Below are positions 54,016-62,376 of a stretch of DNA of 64,000 bases, piece by piece. This DNA is from Streptomyces sp. NBC_00083 (GTDB lineage Bacteria; Actinomycetota; Actinomycetes; Streptomycetales; Streptomycetaceae): the NCBI RefSeq assembly GCF_026343295.1, contig NZ_JAPELY010000002.1:1240001-1304000 (forward strand). The letters run 5' to 3'. The notes below the pieces were generated by a model. It saw only the letters and a program-made list of their open reading frames with translations, made no database searches and had not been told where the DNA came from. Both the position numbers and the translations under genes were made by a program. Numbering within the stretch: the stretch's first letter is position 1; every line of letters starts with the position of its first letter.

Positions 54016-54789
54016 ATGCTGCTGCCCTCCGACGAATCGGGCCGAGGCCGCCCCGTAGTCCTGCTGCACGCCCGCCCCACCGACCGGACCATGTGGGGTG
54101 CCCACCTTCCCCTGCTGGCCGACGCCGGCGTGCGGGCCATAGCCCTGGACCTGCCCGGCCACGGCGACGCGTGCGTGCCCGAAGGCCGTGAAGTGGCGCC
54201 CTGGACGGACGTGCTCGACACGCTCGACCACCTCGGGATCGACCGCTTCGTCCTGGCCGGGAACTCGCTCGGCGCCCTGGTGGCGCTCCAGGCCGCCGTC
54301 ACGGCGCCCGAGCGGGTCGAGGGTCTGGTGCTCGTCGGGTACCGGCCCCACGACCAGCCGGCCTCTCCACAGCTGCAAGCCGCCTGGGACGCCGAAAGGA
54401 CAGCGCTCGCCGTCGGCGACCTGGACGCGGCGGTGACCGCCGGCGTCGCGGCATGGACCTGGTCCGGCGCGAGCGACGAGGTGCGTGCTCACGCGGCCCG
54501 CATGCTCCGCGGCCGGCTCGCCGGACAACTCGCCCACGGCGAGCCGCCCTTGGCGGCGGACCCGCTCGGCGCGGGCACGGCAGCGCTGCGGGGACTGACT
54601 GCTCCCGCCCTGGTCGGAGTCGGCGAACACGACATGCCCGATTTCTTCACGGGTGGCGACGGCCTGGCCCGCGACCTCGGCGCGGGCCGGACCGTGGTCA
54701 TCCCGGCCGCGGGGCACCTCGCGCCGCTGGAACAGCCCTCCGCGTTCTGCACCCTGCTCATGGACTTCATCCGCCGTCTCCCGGCCTGA
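54016..54789 (+). CDS. Alpha/beta-fold hydrolase
   Basis: 257 residues from ATG 54016. 'PVVLLHARPTDRTMWGAHLP' with oxyanion region, 'ALDLPGHGDA', nucleophile elbow 'AGNSLGALVAL' with Ser84, acid in 'GEHDMPDFF', base in 'PAAGHLAPLEQP'. Complete triad. Substrate unknown (esterase, lactonase or dehalogenase-like). Downstream of the XRE regulator and closed by a 10-bp hairpin terminator. Confidence 0.88.
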   Translation: MLLPSDESGRGRPVVLLHARPTDRTMWGAHLPLLADAGVRAIALDLPGHGDACVPEGREVAPWTDVLDTLDHLGIDRFVLAGNSLGALVALQAAVTAPERVEGLVLVGYRPHDQPASPQLQAAWDAERTALAVGDLDAAVTAGVAAWTWSGASDEVRAHAARMLRGRLAGQLAHGEPPLAADPLGAGTAALRGLTAPALVGVGEHDMPDFFTGGDGLARDLGAGRTVVIPAAGHLAPLEQPSAFCTLLMDFIRRLPA

Positions 54790-54898
54790 AGATCGCTCCG
54801 GGCCCCGACCGGCGGTATCCCCCAGTGAAGCGGGGCCCGTTCGGGATCGCCCTGCCCCGCTGGCCGGCACCGGTCGACCCACGGCTTGATCACCCCGC

Positions 54899-54923
54899 GC
54901 GCCCCCGGTCACGCCGGGGGCGC
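54899..54923 (+). terminator. Terminator after the alpha/beta hydrolase gene
   Basis: 10-bp perfect G/C stem (54899-54908 / 54914-54923), loop tcacg, 109 bp after the stop; nothing else is seen in this 271-bp gap. Confidence 0.65.
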
Positions 54924-55060
54924 ACCCCGTTGGATCATGATGTGACCCAGTTCACTACCACCAGGTAGCCGAAGTCGCGTCATAGCCCGCCCCGAAGCCG
55001 CTCTCCTCAGTGGACGCAACCTCTGCGCCCGGTGGAATGGCCTCGGAACGGAGGACGGCA

Positions 55061-55534
55061 ATGACTGCCTCGGGGGCAAGGAGCGCGGTGGAATGGCTGG
55101 CAGCGGTGGCGCCGGATCCCGACGCCTGCCGGTGGGAATGGGAGCGCAACCCCCTGGGGGTCGCGCTCCTTCCGGCCGGCCGGCGCTGGGACGTACTGAT
55201 CCTGCCCGGCGGGCTCGGACGCGGCGCGCTCGACGTGCTGTCCCGGCTCGTGGACCGGCCGGGCCCGGTCCTCGCGGACCTGGGCGAGACCCGCCTCGGG
55301 TTCTTCGTGCCGCCCGGCACCGCCGCGCGCTGGCTGGGTACGGGCGTGCGGGGCGCCGGGAGCGGCAGCTGGATCGTGGTCCCCTACCCGGGCCGGGTGA
55401 CCGGCGGGGTGCGGTGGGTCGTGGCGCCCGACGGCTCCGGCACCCTGACCGACCCCGCCGTCCTGGAGCTGGCGATGCACGAGGCCGCCGCCCATATCGC
55501 ACACGACGGCGACAAGCGGGGCAAGGAGGGCTGA
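55061..55534 (+). CDS. Hypothetical protein
   Basis: 157 residues from ATG 55061, 8 nt after GGAGG; earlier in-frame ATGs lack an SD. No signal peptide or TM. The sequence 'WDVLILPGGLGRGALDVLSR', 'GPVLADLGETRLGFFVPPGT' and 'IVVPYPGRVTGG' resembles small streptomycete proteins sometimes labelled bifunctional DNA primase/polymerase-like, but the diagnostic catalytic acids are not evident, so I do not assign a function. Codon use is typical of the host. Confidence 0.7.
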   Translation: MTASGARSAVEWLAAVAPDPDACRWEWERNPLGVALLPAGRRWDVLILPGGLGRGALDVLSRLVDRPGPVLADLGETRLGFFVPPGTAARWLGTGVRGAGSGSWIVVPYPGRVTGGVRWVVAPDGSGTLTDPAVLELAMHEAAAHIAHDGDKRGKEG

Positions 55535-55572
55535 GCAGGGGCCGGCCCGCGGGCGGTTCGCTGCCGGAACCC

Positions 55573-55601
55573 TTGACAAGGGGATTGGTCTGGACCATGT
55601 T
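55573..55601 (+). promoter_or_regulatory. Chitinase promoter with DasR-like operator (dre)
   Basis: -35 TTGACA at 55573-55578 and a -10-like catgtt at 55596-55601 (17-bp spacer). Between them lies 'attggtctggaccatg' (55584-55599), close to the DasR consensus ACTGGTCTAGACCACT and to the repeats known in streptomycete chitinase promoters. DasR represses chitin genes until GlcN-6-P accumulates. The operator covers the spacer and -10, suiting direct repression. Confidence 0.75.
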
Positions 55602-55644
55602 GTGCGCACTTCGTGTCTCAATACCCCCTTGCCCGGAGGCAGTT

Positions 55645-57465
55645 GTGGTCCGCACCAGACATCAGGCCCCACGGTCATCGCTCCTCGGCGCCCTGACGGC
55701 GGCGGCCCTCGCCGCGGCCGGGCTCGTCGCCGCCGTGCCGGCCGCGCACGCCGCCGACACCGACCTCATGCGCAACGGGGGCTTCGAGTCCTCGCTCGAC
55801 GGCTGGACCTGCACCGCGGGCAGCGGCGCCGTCGTCACCTCGCCCGTGCACAGCGGCAGCCACGCCCTGAAGGCCACCCCGGCCGGCAGCGACAACGCGC
55901 AGTGCGCCCAGAGCGTGGCCGTGCAGCCCAACTCCTCGTACACGCTCAGCAGTTGGGTGCAGGGCAGCTATGTGTACCTCGGCGCCTCCGGTACCGGCAC
56001 CACCGATGTGTCGACCTGGACCCAGTCCGCGTCCTCCTGGCAGCAGCTGACGACCACGTTCAAGACGGGCCCGAGCACCACATCGGTGACCGTCTACACG
56101 CACGGCTGGTACGGAACACCCGCCTACACCGCCGACGACGTGAGCCTGACCGGCCCCGGCGGCGCGCCCGTGCAGATACCGGCCGCGCCCGGCGGCCTCG
56201 CCGCCTCGGGCGCCACCTCCTCCAGCATCGGCCTGAGCTGGTCCCCGGTCACCGGCGCCACCGGCTACAACGTCTACCGCGACGGCGCCAAAGTGGCGTC
56301 GGCGAGCGGCACTTCGGCCACCGTGACGGGGCTCTCCGCCACCACCTCGTACAGCTTCCAGGTCACCGCCACCAACAGCGCGGGGGAGTCCCCGAAGTCG
56401 TCCGCCGTCAGCGCGAGCACCACTAGCGGGGGCGGCACCACCCCGCCGGCCTCCGGGCACGCCCTCGTCGGCTATCTGCACGCCTCGTTCGCCAACGGAG
56501 CGGGCTACACGCGCATGGCGGACGTGCCGGACGACTGGAACATCATCGACCTGGCGTTCGGCGAGCCCACCTCGCCGACCTCGGGCGACATCCGCTTCAG
56601 CCTCTGCCCCGTCAGTGAGTGCCCGACCGTGGAGTCCCTCGCCGACTTCAAGGCGGCCATCAAGGCCAAGCAGGCCGCGGGCAAGAAGGTGCTCATCTCC
56701 ATCGGCGGCCAGAACGGCCAGGTCCAGCTCACCACGACCGCCGCCCGCGACACCTTCGTCGCGTCCGTCTCGAAGATCATCGACGACTACGGCCTCGACG
56801 GCCTCGACGTCGACTTCGAGGGCCACTCGCTCTCCCTGAACACCGGCGACACCGACTTCCGGAACCCCACCACCCCCGTCGTGGTCAACCTCATCGACGC
56901 CCTGAAGACGCTGAAGGCCAAGTACGGCGCGAAGTTCGTCCTCACCATGGCGCCGGAGACGTTCTTCGTGCAGATGGGCTACCAGTACTACGGTTCGGGG
57001 CCCTGGGGCGGACAGGACCCCCGGTGCGGCGCCTACCTGCCGGTGATCTACGCGCTGCGCGACGCGCTCACCCTGCTGCACGTCCAGGACTACAACTCGG
57101 GCTCGATCATGGGCCTCGACAACCAGTACCACTCGATGGGCGGCTCGGACTTCCACATCGCCATGACGGACATGCTGCTCACCGGCTTCCCGGTCGCCGG
57201 CGACACCGGCAAGGTGTTCCCGGCACTGAGGCCCGACCAGGTCGCCATCGGCCTGCCGGCCTCCACTCAGGCGGGCAACGGCTGGACCAGCCCCGCCGAG
57301 GTCACCAAGACCCTGGACTGCCTGACGAAGAAGGCCAACTGCGGCTCGTACCAGACCCACGGCAGCTGGCCGGGGCTGCGCGGCCTGATGACCTGGTCCA
57401 TCAACTGGGACCGGTTCAACGGCGGCGAGTTCTCCAAGAACTACGACGCATACCCGTGGAGCTGA
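55645..57465 (+). CDS. Secreted GH18 chitinase with carbohydrate-binding and fibronectin III domains
   Basis: 606 residues from GTG 55645, 6 nt after GGAGG. Signal peptide to ~36 (PAAHA|ADT). CBM-like beta-sandwich ~37-170 ('DLMRNGGFESSLDGWTC'), FnIII ~176-262, Gly/Pro linker, then GH18 ~272-606 with the active-site motif DGLDVDFE at 385-392 (proton donor Glu392). It should hydrolyse chitin, as in ChiC-like enzymes of streptomycetes. The promoter has a DasR-type site. The last 50 bp overlap the convergent PAP2 gene. Confidence 0.94.
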   Translation: MVRTRHQAPRSSLLGALTAAALAAAGLVAAVPAAHAADTDLMRNGGFESSLDGWTCTAGSGAVVTSPVHSGSHALKATPAGSDNAQCAQSVAVQPNSSYTLSSWVQGSYVYLGASGTGTTDVSTWTQSASSWQQLTTTFKTGPSTTSVTVYTHGWYGTPAYTADDVSLTGPGGAPVQIPAAPGGLAASGATSSSIGLSWSPVTGATGYNVYRDGAKVASASGTSATVTGLSATTSYSFQVTATNSAGESPKSSAVSASTTSGGGTTPPASGHALVGYLHASFANGAGYTRMADVPDDWNIIDLAFGEPTSPTSGDIRFSLCPVSECPTVESLADFKAAIKAKQAAGKKVLISIGGQNGQVQLTTTAARDTFVASVSKIIDDYGLDGLDVDFEGHSLSLNTGDTDFRNPTTPVVVNLIDALKTLKAKYGAKFVLTMAPETFFVQMGYQYYGSGPWGGQDPRCGAYLPVIYALRDALTLLHVQDYNSGSIMGLDNQYHSMGGSDFHIAMTDMLLTGFPVAGDTGKVFPALRPDQVAIGLPASTQAGNGWTSPAEVTKTLDCLTKKANCGSYQTHGSWPGLRGLMTWSINWDRFNGGEFSKNYDAYPWS

Positions 57466-58213
57466 CCACCAGGAGCGCTCCGCACAGGCAGACACTGGCG
57501 AGCACATCAAGAGGCCAGTGGTAGCCGTGCAGCACCAGACCGATGCCCGTCGCCGCTGTCAGCGCCCCCGCGGCGGCGGGCATCAGCCACCTGCGGCGTA
57601 CGAAGGGGGCGAGCAGCAGGGCCGCCGCGCCGTAGGCCACCATCGCGGTCGCCGTATGCCCCGAGGGGTAGTAGCCGGTGGCCGGGTCGAACGGGCCGGG
57701 CCGCGCGGTCCACTCCTTCAGCGGGACCACCAGCAGCGGCACCAGCGCCATCGTGACGGCGGCGATCAGGGGCTGCCGGCGCAGACCGCGCCACAGGGCG
57801 TACCCGATCGCGCAGGCGAGGACCGGCAGGGCCACCGGCATGCTGCCGAGATCGGCGAGGGCCTCGGCGAACCAGGACGGGCCGTGGCCGGCGAGCGAGG
57901 GGTCGACGCGCTCGTCGAGGCGGCGCAGCGGGCCGTGAGATACGACCTGCCAGGTGATGACCGCGAACACGCAGAGCAGCGCGGCGAAGAGGAAAGCCGG
58001 CCGCCCCGGAACAGGGGGGGAGGTTCCGGGGCGGCCGCCTGGACCGGCGTACCGCTCGCCCCGGGGGGTGTGGGGCGGTCGGTCATCCGATCGGTGAGGA
58101 GTTCCGGAGCCGGAGGCTCCAGTGGTGTGCGCGAGGGCACGACCAGGGCGAGGCTGGGGTTGCTGAGCCCTGGGATCGCCCGCAGTCCCCTGCGGGCGGG
58201 GTGTTTCTCTCAT
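57416..58213 (-). CDS. PAP2-family phosphatase (membrane)
   Basis: 265 residues from ATG 58213 as read; start uncertain. Core from ~85 on: several TM segments, 'KEWTARPGPFDPATGYYPSG' containing the RP and PSGH motifs, and 'LVLHGYHWPLDVLASV' with the final His/Asp. Dephosphorylates lipid phosphates such as undecaprenyl-PP or phosphatidic acid. The first ~85 residues have no domain, and another frame gives 'MTDRPTPPGASGTPVQAAAP' from ATG 58086 that would join the core after a C7 run, so a frameshift is possible. Tail overlaps the chitinase gene. Confidence 0.8.
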   Translation of the reverse strand: MRETPRPQGTAGDPRAQQPQPRPGRALAHTTGASGSGTPHRSDDRPPHTPRGERYAGPGGRPGTSPPVPGRPAFLFAALLCVFAVITWQVVSHGPLRRLDERVDPSLAGHGPSWFAEALADLGSMPVALPVLACAIGYALWRGLRRQPLIAAVTMALVPLLVVPLKEWTARPGPFDPATGYYPSGHTATAMVAYGAAALLLAPFVRRRWLMPAAAGALTAATGIGLVLHGYHWPLDVLASVCLCGALLVVSSTGMRRSSWRTRRR

Positions 58214-58326
58214 CTGCAGGAACCGTACGGCAGTCGGCGGGGGTCCGACAGCGGGAACTCCATCCCGCCATCGCCCCCCCACACCTTCTTCACAGGCGGT
58301 GCGAGTGCCTCTGGTTCGTGTTCGGA

Positions 58327-59661
58327 TCAGACGCCGGTGAAGGCCTGCTCGATGATGTCGAGGCCCTCGTTCAGCAGGTCCTCGCCGATGACGAGCGGCG
58401 GCAGGAAACGCAGCACGTTTCCGTAGGTGCCGCAGGTCAGGACCAGGAGGCCCTCCGCGTGGCAGGCCTTGGCGAGCGCGCCGGCGGCCTCCGGGTTCGG
58501 CGTCTTCGAGGCGCGGTCCTTGACCAGCTCGATGGCGATCATGGCGCCGCGGCCGCGGATGTCGCCGATGATGTCGTACTTCTCGGCCATGGTGGCCAGG
58601 CGGGCCTTCATGACCTCCTCGATGCGCTTGGCCTTGCCGTTGAGGTCGAGCTCCTTCATCGTCTCGATCGCGCCGAGCGCGGCGGCACACGCCACCGGGT
58701 TGCCGCCGTAGGTGCCGCCGAGGCCGCCCGCGTGGGCGGAGTCCATGATCTCGGCGCGGCCGGTCACCGCGGCGAGCGGCATGCCGCCCGCGATGCCCTT
58801 GGCGGTCGTGATCAGGTCCGGGACGATGCCCTCGTCCTCACAGGCGAACCACTGGCCGGTCCGGCAGAAGCCGGACTGGATCTCGTCGGCCACGAAGACG
58901 ATGCCGTTGTCCTTGGCGAACTGGCTGATCGCCGGCAGGAAGCCCTTGGCCGGCTCGATGAAGCCGCCCTCGCCGAGCACCGGCTCGATGATGATCGCGG
59001 CGACGTTGTCCGCGCCGATCTGCTTGTTGATCATGTCGATGGCCTGCGCGGACGCCTCGGCGCCGGCGTTCTCCGGGCCGGTCAGCCAGCGGTAGCCGTA
59101 GGCCACCGGCACCCGGTAGACCTCGGGCGCGAACGGGCCGAAGCCGTTCTTGTACGGCATGTTCTTGGAGGTCAGCGCCATCGTCAGGTTGGTGCGGCCG
59201 TGGTAGCCGTGGTCGAAGACGACGACGGCCTGGCGCTTGGTGTACGCACGGGCGATCTTGACGGCGTTCTCGACCGCCTCGGCGCCCGAGTTGAACAGCG
59301 CGGACTTCTTGGCGTGGTCGCCCGGCGTCAGCTCCGCGAGCTGCTCGGCGACGGCCACGTAGCCCTCGTACGGCGTGACCATGAAGCAGGTGTGCGTGAA
59401 GTCCTGCAGCTGGGCACTGGCCCGGCGCACCACGGCCTCGGCGGAGGCGCCCACCGAGGTCACCGCGATGCCGGAACCGAAGTCGATCAGACGGTTGCCG
59501 TCGACGTCCTCGATGATGCCGCCACCCGCGCGCGCGGTGAAGACGGGCAGCGTGGAGCCCACACCCGCGGCGACGGCCGCGAGACGGCGGGCCTGAAGCT
59601 CCTGCGACTTCGGGCCGGGGATGGCGGTGACGACGCGGCGCTCCTGCGGGATCGCGCTCAT
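58327..59661 (-). CDS. gabT: 4-aminobutyrate aminotransferase
   Basis: 444 residues from ATG 59661, with 'caggag' upstream. Class III PLP enzyme: 'LFNSGAEAVENAVKIARAYT', 'FVADEIQSGFCRTGQWFACE', Schiff-base Lys in 'TTAKGIAGGMPLAAVTG', 'GGTYGGNPVACAAALGA'. Transfers the amino group of GABA to 2-oxoglutarate giving succinate semialdehyde. With the two aldehyde dehydrogenases upstream it would complete polyamine-to-succinate breakdown. No gabD next to it; divergent from the large ATPase gene across 244 bp. Confidence 0.93.
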   Translation of the reverse strand: MSAIPQERRVVTAIPGPKSQELQARRLAAVAAGVGSTLPVFTARAGGGIIEDVDGNRLIDFGSGIAVTSVGASAEAVVRRASAQLQDFTHTCFMVTPYEGYVAVAEQLAELTPGDHAKKSALFNSGAEAVENAVKIARAYTKRQAVVVFDHGYHGRTNLTMALTSKNMPYKNGFGPFAPEVYRVPVAYGYRWLTGPENAGAEASAQAIDMINKQIGADNVAAIIIEPVLGEGGFIEPAKGFLPAISQFAKDNGIVFVADEIQSGFCRTGQWFACEDEGIVPDLITTAKGIAGGMPLAAVTGRAEIMDSAHAGGLGGTYGGNPVACAAALGAIETMKELDLNGKAKRIEEVMKARLATMAEKYDIIGDIRGRGAMIAIELVKDRASKTPNPEAAGALAKACHAEGLLVLTCGTYGNVLRFLPPLVIGEDLLNEGLDIIEQAFTGV

Positions 59662-59905
59662 GAGGGGCTCCTGGAGATTCTGGGGTTTCGGACGGCTTTC
59701 TCGGCTGTATGGGCAGGCTAGGGCGGACCGGGGGACCCTGGCATGCGCCGATCGGTAGTGGTGGGGGTGTGTCCCTTGTCCTCGGCGGACAGTTCCCCGG
59801 CACGGGCGCTTGGTGCGCGGCAGCGGTGAACCCCGGCGCGCTGCCACTAGATTGAGCGTTCGCACCGCTCGGAACGGACCTGGCTGGTCAGGGGGCAAGG
59901 GGTCG

Positions 59906-62251
59906 ATGGACACCGAAGGCACGTACGACGCACGCGGCACCCGTTCGGGTTCGGTCCCGCGTCCCGCCGGGCCGCCTCCGCGCCCGGCGCTCCCGCCCCG
60001 GCCCGCCGGAGCGCCCACGGCCGGCGCCCCCCTCGGCGACTGGCTGCGCACTCCGCGCGCCGCCGCCGAGCCCGGCCTGTGGCGCTTCGGGCACAAGCCC
60101 CGCCCGGACGCGGACCCGGACCGGGTGCCGGACCGGGCGCTGCTGGGCGGTGCGCTGGTGGCGTTCCTCGCGGCCGTGCTGGTCTGGTCGCTGTGGAGCA
60201 ACGGCTACATCCCGCACAGCCGGGTGCTGCTCGAACTGTTCACCCCGGCCGACTGGTGGGCCTACCCCCGGCCGCCGGAGGCCGGAGAGGCGATCGCGGT
60301 CTACAACAGTCTGTTCGCGGCGCTGCTGATGTTCGCCTTCGGGCGGATGGGCAACTGGATCGAGGTGTTCCACCGCTACGCCGTGGACTGCCCGCAGCCC
60401 GAGCGGACCCTGCGCACCGGCCTCGCGGGGGCGGCGGCGGTATGGCTGGTGATAGGGACCACCCTTTTCCCGTTCTACTACGCGATCTGGAGCCTGCTCC
60501 CGTCGACCTGGACCACCGGCGACGGCAACCGCGGCTTCGTCACGTTCGTCAACTACGCCCTGTACGTGCTGGTGGGCGGAGCCGTGCTGTGGCCCTTCGC
60601 CAAGGCGGGCGACTGGCTGGGCCGCTTCCGCGGGGGCGGGGCGCCCGCGGCGCACACCCAGAGCGCGCCCACCGCGGCGCCCGCCTCCTCGCCCGCCGAC
60701 TGGCCCCAGCTGCGCGACGCCGGGCTCGGCGCGGTCGCCGACCGGCTGGTGGCCGAGGAGCGGGCCGGGCGGATGAACGACGTCGACTGCGTACGGATCC
60801 GGCGGGCCTGGACGACCGTCAAGGCCGACCCCTCCCGCCTCGGCGCGTTCACCGACGCCGTCGCGGGCCAGGGCGCGCGGGCCTGTCTGCACCCCTCGGG
60901 CGACCGCGACCTGCCCGCCCGCGCGGCCACCCACGACCTGCTCACCTCGCAGGTACGGATCGGCCGCTACCCCGACACCGAACGCACCCCGGCCGCCCGC
61001 AGGGGCGCCGGCGCCGCGGTCGAGCCGGCCGCGCTCGGCTCCTCGCTGCTCGCGATCGGCCCGTTCGGCTCGGGCAAGACCCGGCACCTGGTCCGGCCCG
61101 TCGTGGAATCGCTCGCCCTTCAGGCGCTCGCCGGGAAGGCCGCCGTCGTCGCGGTCTGCGCGGCCGGCACCCCGCTCGGCGCCGACGACGGATACGACGT
61201 GGTGATCAAGCCCGGCGACCCCGCGTCGGCGTACGACCTCGACCTGTACGGCGGCTCCCTCGACCCCGACGAGGCCGCGGCGCTGCTCGCCGAGGCCTTC
61301 GCGGGCGACCTCGCCGAGGTCGACGCGCGCCGCGCCGCGACCGCCCTCGCCCAGCTGCTCGGCCCCTACCGCGCCGCCCACGGCCGCTTCCCCTCCGTGC
61401 CCGTGCTGCGCGAGCTCCTGGACGGCTCACCCGGCGCCATGGCGGAGCTCCGGGGCCGGCTCGACGCCGAGACACACCGTGCGTACCTGCGCGAACTCGA
61501 CGCACGGGAACGCCAGTTGGGCATGCCGGGCGACCCCGGGCTCGCGCTGGCCGCGCGGGTCGCGGTGCTCGACCGGCCCGCCTTCGAGGGGTTCTTCGAC
61601 ACCACCGGCGAGACCCGGCCGTTCTCGCTGCGCGCCCTCGAACACCCGCTGCGGGTGCGCGTCGACGTGCCCGAGCGCGCCCACCCGGAGGCCGCGCACC
61701 TCCTGACCCGGCTGGTCCTCGCCCAGTTCACCGCGGGGGCGACCGCCCGCAGGGACCGCTCGCTCTTCGCCTTCCTCGCCCTCGACGACGCGACCCACGC
61801 CATCACCGCCGAATCCGTGCGGGCCGTGCAGCGGCTGCGGAACTGCAACGCCGGGGTACTGCTCACCCTGCGGGCGCTCGGTGACGTACCGGAACAGCTG
61901 CACACCTCGCTGCTCGGCTCGGTCGGCTGCCACATGGCGTTCTCCGGGGTCACCACCTGGGACGGGCGGCTCTTCGCGCAGGCCTGGGGCACCGAGTGGG
62001 TGGAGACCACCGAGGTCGCCAAGCACACCGTCTTCGCCGACCAGCCCCTGACCCGGGCCGTCCACGCGCTGCGCAAACTCGTCACCGGCAAGGCGGTCAC
62101 CACCGACGCCGTGACCGTGCGCAAGGTCGAACGGGAACGCTGGTCCGCCTCCGAGCTGGCCCACCAGGTGCCGGCCGGGCACGCCGTGCTCTCCCTGACC
62201 ACCGTCAAGGGTGAGCACGCGCCGCCGCTCCTGGTCGACCTGCGGGGGTGA
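59906..62251 (+). CDS. Large membrane ATPase resembling type IV coupling proteins (TraG/VirD4-like)
   Basis: 781 residues from ATG 59906. Pro-rich start (1-70), four TM segments (~79-97, 131-148, 172-196, 211-231), then a cytosolic ATPase: Walker A 'GPFGSGKT' at 385-392 and a Walker B-like 'LFAFLALDDATHA' (DD at 627-628) followed by 'LRNCNAGVLLTLRALGDVPE', an arrangement of VirD4/TraG/FtsK-like motor proteins. No relaxase, T4SS or integrase gene is nearby, so it is not obviously conjugative. Function unknown; conserved-looking rather than recently acquired. PucR regulator follows 125 bp later. Confidence 0.75.
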   Translation: MDTEGTYDARGTRSGSVPRPAGPPPRPALPPRPAGAPTAGAPLGDWLRTPRAAAEPGLWRFGHKPRPDADPDRVPDRALLGGALVAFLAAVLVWSLWSNGYIPHSRVLLELFTPADWWAYPRPPEAGEAIAVYNSLFAALLMFAFGRMGNWIEVFHRYAVDCPQPERTLRTGLAGAAAVWLVIGTTLFPFYYAIWSLLPSTWTTGDGNRGFVTFVNYALYVLVGGAVLWPFAKAGDWLGRFRGGGAPAAHTQSAPTAAPASSPADWPQLRDAGLGAVADRLVAEERAGRMNDVDCVRIRRAWTTVKADPSRLGAFTDAVAGQGARACLHPSGDRDLPARAATHDLLTSQVRIGRYPDTERTPAARRGAGAAVEPAALGSSLLAIGPFGSGKTRHLVRPVVESLALQALAGKAAVVAVCAAGTPLGADDGYDVVIKPGDPASAYDLDLYGGSLDPDEAAALLAEAFAGDLAEVDARRAATALAQLLGPYRAAHGRFPSVPVLRELLDGSPGAMAELRGRLDAETHRAYLRELDARERQLGMPGDPGLALAARVAVLDRPAFEGFFDTTGETRPFSLRALEHPLRVRVDVPERAHPEAAHLLTRLVLAQFTAGATARRDRSLFAFLALDDATHAITAESVRAVQRLRNCNAGVLLTLRALGDVPEQLHTSLLGSVGCHMAFSGVTTWDGRLFAQAWGTEWVETTEVAKHTVFADQPLTRAVHALRKLVTGKAVTTDAVTVRKVERERWSASELAHQVPAGHAVLSLTTVKGEHAPPLLVDLRG

Positions 62252-62376
62252 GCCGCCGCCCCGGGCGGCCGGGTCCCGTGGCCGAAGGACGCCGCGGAAC
62301 CTGGCCGAGCTGGCAAAATGGAGATGCTCCGTTCATACGGGACGTAGCAATCGACTGCCGAAGGTAACCCCGCCCC

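Noticed and set aside
58178..58200. Possible riboswitch near the PAP2 start (cgcccgcag-tccc-ctgcgggcg)
   Set aside because: Only a simple 9-bp hairpin; no conserved aptamer core was recognised.
59906..62251. Evidence for an integrative conjugative element
   Set aside because: A coupling-protein-like ATPase alone is not enough: no integrase, relaxase, replication gene or tRNA attachment site is near, and base composition matches the host.
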